Assembly (NCBI GenBank): GCA_031259605.1
Contig: JAIRLE010000204.1
Span: 1-16,082, forward strand
Direction: 5' to 3'
DNA: 16,082 nt
DNA from: Zoogloeaceae bacterium
GTDB taxonomy: Bacteria; Pseudomonadota; Gammaproteobacteria; Burkholderiales; Rhodocyclaceae
Below, in pieces: positions 13,786 to 16,082 of the stretch. Position 1 is the first letter of the stretch, and each line of letters starts with the position of its first letter. The notes beneath the pieces were generated by a model, which had not been told where the DNA came from, did not search any database, and saw only the letters and a program-made list of their open reading frames with translations. Made by a program: the position numbers and the translations under genes.

Positions 13786-13954
13786 CATCGTAAAACCAAC
13801 TCCGGTTTGAAACCCCGCCCGCAAGAAAGGCGCGAAGGTCGGGACCCCATTCTTGCGGCCGGGGTTTCGACCGTAGCCATTCTCGAGGGGAGAGAACCCC
13901 CTTCCCAATGGAGTTAGACCGGCAGCCCTGAAGGGTTGCCGCTGATTTCTTGCT
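13786..13954 (-). repeat. Structured start-codon repeat, copy G
   Basis: This is a full 169-bp copy. In the minus direction it ends GGAGTTGGTTTTACGATG with the ATG at 13788-13786, pointing antisense into the HDOD gene's 3' end; no gene uses it. On the plus strand it follows the HDOD gene. Its H1 (GGCAGCCC 13921-13928, GGGTTGCC 13933-13940) and the T-rich GATTTCTTG could terminate that transcript. One stem pair in H1 has changed A-T to G-C on both arms relative to other copies. The left arm of H3 is altered to ACCCC with a long loop. Confidence 0.93.
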
Positions 13955-14003
13955 GGTTTCCGGAACCCGCGCGCCGCAAGACAACCGGCATTGCCTGCCG
14001 TTT

Positions 14004-14027
14004 TCCTCGCCCGCTTGTGGGAGAAGG
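14004..14027. repeat. Decayed copy of the CTCTCCCGC palindrome
   Basis: CCTCGCCCGC followed by TTGTGGGAGAAGG resembles the palindromes at 8416 and 8468 with several mismatches. It lies in the non-coding gap between repeat copy G and the HD-GYP gene promoter. Confidence 0.45.
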
Positions 14028-14110
14028 TAGCGCGAAACGCTGGAAGAGGGGGTTCTCATCCGTTTGTCGAAGTCACAAAATCTTCCTGTCTTCTGTCTTT
14101 CGTCATCCTT

Positions 14111-14116
14111 TATAAT
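14111..14116 (+). promoter_or_regulatory. Candidate -10 box for the HD-GYP operon
   Basis: There is a perfect TATAAT, with only a poor -35 (TGTCTT at 14088-14093, 17-bp spacer). A transcript from about 14123 would carry a small GGGAG/CTCCC hairpin (14147-14161) and a 4-codon ORF (ATG at 14171) that overlaps the HD-GYP start. Confidence 0.5.
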
Positions 14117-14177
14117 GACGCGCATACTTGTTTCCCCAACCATCCAGGGAGGGCTTCTCCCCTTTGCCGCATGTTCT

Positions 14178-15380
14178 ATGATTAAAAAAATCCCCGTCGC
14201 CAATCTGCTTGTCGGCATGTACATCCACGACCTGAACTGCGACTGGATAGAACACCCGTTTCTCACCAGCAGCTTCACGGTGGATGGCAAGGCGCGCATC
14301 GCCAAGATTCGCAGCCTGGGCATCCACGAAGTCTATATCGATACGGATCGCGGCCTGGATATCGCCGACGCGCCCACCGAAGAAGAAGTGCGGGCGCAAT
14401 TGCAGCAGCGCATGGAAAGCATCGCCAGCGGCCGCGAACGCCCGCATCAGGTCGAATTGGCGGAAGAGGCGCAACGCGCCCAGCGCCTGCACGCCGAGGC
14501 CAACCGCGTCATCCACACCCTGATGACGGGCGTGCGTCTGGGCGCGCAGGTCGAGGTTGACCGCATGCAGCCATTGGTGGAAAACATGGTGGATTCCATT
14601 TTCCGCAACCAGAACGCCCTGTTGCCGCTGGCGGGGCTGAAACGCCACGATGACTACACCTTCGAGCACTCGGTCAGCGTCTGCGCCCTGATGGTGGCGT
14701 TCGCGCGCGGACTGGAGTTGCCGCGCCAGATCATCCAGGAGATCGCCTTGGGCGCGTTGCTGCACGATGTGGGCAAATCGAAGGTGCCGGACGCCATCCT
14801 CAACAAACCCGCCCGCCTTACCGCGGCGGAATTTGCCCAGATGCAGGAACACGTGACCTTCAGCATCCAGATACTGGAAAAAACGCCGGGGATCGCTCCC
14901 ATCCCCATGCAGGTCGCCGCCCAGCATCACGAACGCTATGACGGCAGCGGCTACCCGCATCGACTGAAAGGCGAGGCGCTTTCGCTTTATGGGCAAATGT
15001 CCTCCATCGTCGATGTCTATGACGCCATTTCTTCTGATCGCGTCTATCACAAGGGCATGCAGCCTTCCGAGGCGCTGAAGAAACTGCTCGAATGGAGCGA
15101 CCACCACTTCGAGCCAAAGCTGGTGCATAGCTTCATCCGCGCCATCGGCATCTATCCCTCCGGCTCTCTGGTGCGCCTGGAAAGCGGCAGGCTGGCAGTG
15201 GTACGCGAACAGAACGAAGGCGATTTGCTGCATCCGCAGGTCGAAATCATCTACCACAGCGAACGGCATTGCTATCTGACGCCGGAACACATCGACCTGC
15301 GCCACAGCAACGATCGCGTGGTCGGTCATGAAGAATACGGCAAATGGAACATCAACCCTCAAAACTGGCTGCCCTCCTGA
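14178..15380 (+). CDS. HD-GYP domain cyclic-di-GMP phosphodiesterase
   Basis: This 400-residue protein begins with a DUF3391-type domain (about 3-60, IPVANLLVGMYIHDL and SSFTVDGKARI) and a helical linker (65-130). An HD-GYP domain follows (about 145-320) with the expected metal ligands: His164 (EHS), HDVGK (196-200), HHERYDGSGYP (250-260) and Asp279/Asp282 in VDVYDAIS. HD-GYP enzymes hydrolyse cyclic-di-GMP; this one has all visible catalytic motifs. The start at 14178 matches the DUF3391 N-terminus (MIKKIPV). No good Shine-Dalgarno is present, and a short ORF beginning at 14171 overlaps the start. The next gene overlaps its 3' end by 37 bp. Confidence 0.95.
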   Translation: MIKKIPVANLLVGMYIHDLNCDWIEHPFLTSSFTVDGKARIAKIRSLGIHEVYIDTDRGLDIADAPTEEEVRAQLQQRMESIASGRERPHQVELAEEAQRAQRLHAEANRVIHTLMTGVRLGAQVEVDRMQPLVENMVDSIFRNQNALLPLAGLKRHDDYTFEHSVSVCALMVAFARGLELPRQIIQEIALGALLHDVGKSKVPDAILNKPARLTAAEFAQMQEHVTFSIQILEKTPGIAPIPMQVAAQHHERYDGSGYPHRLKGEALSLYGQMSSIVDVYDAISSDRVYHKGMQPSEALKKLLEWSDHHFEPKLVHSFIRAIGIYPSGSLVRLESGRLAVVREQNEGDLLHPQVEIIYHSERHCYLTPEHIDLRHSNDRVVGHEEYGKWNINPQNWLPS

Positions 15381-15784
15381 CGCTCTGCCTTGCCGCGCTG
15401 CTCGCGCTCCCCGATGGCGCGCACGCGGAAGAAGCCGCGTCCGCGCTGCCGCCCGCGGAACTGGAAACCGCCAAAGCCATGCAGGCCGAGGCCGAATCCC
15501 TGCGCAAGGCCGCCGACGCCCTGCTTGAGGAAGAAACCGCCGCCTGTGCCCGCAAGTTCCTGGAAAACGATTGCCGCAACGCCGCCAGGAAACGCCACCT
15601 GGAAAGCCTGCGCGCCGCCCGCGGCCTTGCCGCCCAAGGACGGAAAATGGAATACCAGGCGCGCGTCAAGGAACGGGAAGCCAAACGCCGCGCCCGTGCC
15701 GCCAAGGTGGCGGAAAGGGGCAGCAAAACCGCCCCGGACTGTCTTTCGCAGGAATCCTGCGCCGCTGAGGCCGCGCTTCCCTGA
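15344..15784 (+). CDS. Small secreted protein, unknown function
   Basis: This is a 146-residue protein with a clear signal peptide (residues 1-28, hydrophobic core LAALLTLCLAALLALP, likely cleavage after AHA). The mature part is helical and charged, with CARKFLENDC (Cys68, Cys77) followed by an Arg/Lys-rich helix and two more cysteines near the end (Cys133, Cys139). The pattern of a Cys pair spaced by about 8 and then a basic helix recalls a family of uncharacterised periplasmic proteins I have seen in betaproteobacteria; I know no function. It overlaps the HD-GYP gene by 37 bp and precedes hypC by 7 bp, which supports co-transcription and a real gene. Confidence 0.75.
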   Translation: MEHQPSKLAALLTLCLAALLALPDGAHAEEAASALPPAELETAKAMQAEAESLRKAADALLEEETAACARKFLENDCRNAARKRHLESLRAARGLAAQGRKMEYQARVKEREAKRRARAAKVAERGSKTAPDCLSQESCAAEAALP

Positions 15785-15791
15785 TCCCGCC

Positions 15792-16004
15792 ATGTGCCTT
15801 GCCCTGCCCGCCCGCGTCGTGGAAGTGATTTCGCCGGAGAAGGCGCGCGTGGCGTTATCCGGCATACAGCGCGAGATTTCGCTGGCGCTCGTGGATGACG
15901 TCGCGCCGGGCGACTACGTCATCGTGCACGTCGGCTACGCCCTGAGCAAACTCGACCCGGCGGAGGCCGAAAAAACGTTGGCGATCTTCAGGGGCAGGGG
16001 GTGA
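15792..16004 (+). CDS. hypC: Hydrogenase maturation chaperone HypC/HybG family
   Basis: This 70-residue protein begins MCLALPARVVEVISPEKARV, with the essential Cys2 of the HypC/HupF/HybG family. An OB-like beta barrel includes DVAPGDYVIVHVGYALSKLDP, and the tail EAEKTLAIF is helical. HypC works with HypD to carry the Fe(CN)2CO group for [NiFe]-hydrogenase. It is slightly shorter than the common 75-95 residues but complete. No other hyp gene is in the window; hypD or others may follow to the right. A start-codon repeat begins 51 bp after its stop, so the next gene may begin on that repeat's ATG. Confidence 0.93.
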   Translation: MCLALPARVVEVISPEKARVALSGIQREISLALVDDVAPGDYVIVHVGYALSKLDPAEAEKTLAIFRGRG

Positions 16005-16054
16005 TGAACGGGTGGCGTTCCATACGGCGCAGCCGCAAACTTTCTGTCTTCCGG

Positions 16055-16082
16055 AGCAAAAATTAGCGACAGCCCTTCAGGG
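16055..16082 (+). repeat. Structured start-codon repeat, copy H (cut by window end)
   Basis: The first 28 bases of the element are in plus orientation: AGCAAAAATTAGCGACAGCC, then the H1 loop. The sequence matches copies A and B base for base in this part. If it is complete, its ATG should lie about 140 bases past the window end, pointing right, away from hypC. Confidence 0.85.

Noticed and set aside
16004..16066. A 20-codon frame overlapping the hypC stop (TGATG)
   Set aside because: It ends in the A-rich edge of repeat copy H and does not resemble HypD or any protein I know.
1..16082. The repeats as a CRISPR array or tRNA-like cluster
   Set aside because: Copies are about 168 bp, in both orientations, spread between genes without regular spacers, and have no cas genes or cloverleaf.
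1..16082. The repeats as an insertion sequence
   Set aside because: No transposase frame lies in or near any copy and no target-site duplication is visible; a non-autonomous element moved in trans remains possible.

Overview
The window looks like chromosomal DNA of a GC-rich Gram-negative proteobacterium, most probably a betaproteobacterium. I infer this from the rimP-nusA-infB-rbfA order, the lipoprotein and secreted-protein signals, the flagellar and cyclic-di-GMP type genes and the protein sequences as I recognise them; no rRNA or other decisive marker is present. Thirteen protein genes are well supported. There is no transposase, integrase, tRNA, rRNA or CRISPR array.

Layout. Left (1-2.8 kb): an NlpC/P60 lipoprotein (minus), a VanZ-like membrane protein (plus) and a lone flagellar fliJ (plus). 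Centre-left (2.8-8.3 kb): the operon rimP-nusA-infB-rbfA on the minus strand, with a good sigma-70 promoter and a terminator-like hairpin in its leader. Centre (8.5-11.9 kb): an inositol-monophosphatase-family enzyme and a CxxC thioredoxin-fold protein (minus), rsmE (plus) and purM (minus). Right (12.3-16 kb): a degenerate-EAL/HDOD protein, then an apparent operon of an HD-GYP phosphodiesterase, a small secreted protein and hypC (plus).

The unusual feature is a family of about 168-bp structured repeats. Eight copies, some partial, lie at 1-154, 677-844, 2090-2255, 2748-2822, 3199-3258, 11910-12075, 13786-13954 and 16055-16082. Read in its 'gene' direction, each full copy has an A-rich edge, a hairpin H1 (GACAGCCC/GGGCTGTC), a hairpin H2 (CCATT.../...AATGG), a hairpin H3 (CCCCGG/CCGGGG) and a short hairpin H4. 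A Shine-Dalgarno-like GGAG follows, and then the edge GTTTTACG-ATG. That terminal ATG is conserved in all six copies whose edge is visible, and similarity generally stops right after it. In three copies it is exactly the start codon of an unrelated gene: the NlpC lipoprotein, rbfA and purM. The element therefore appears to supply the ribosome-binding site and start codon to the gene it abuts. An AACTCC inside the element is complementary to its own GGAGTT, so the ribosome-binding site could be masked. I know of no described element like this. It could be a mobile 5'-UTR, or a repeat that targets or tolerates start codons.

The repeats sit at gene borders in the left and right parts of the window. 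Apart from the shortened copy between infB and rbfA, they are absent from 3.3 to 11.9 kb. Two more copies are cut by the window ends. They predict a gene starting just left of base 1 (minus strand) and one starting about 140 bp right of the end (plus strand), each on the element's ATG.
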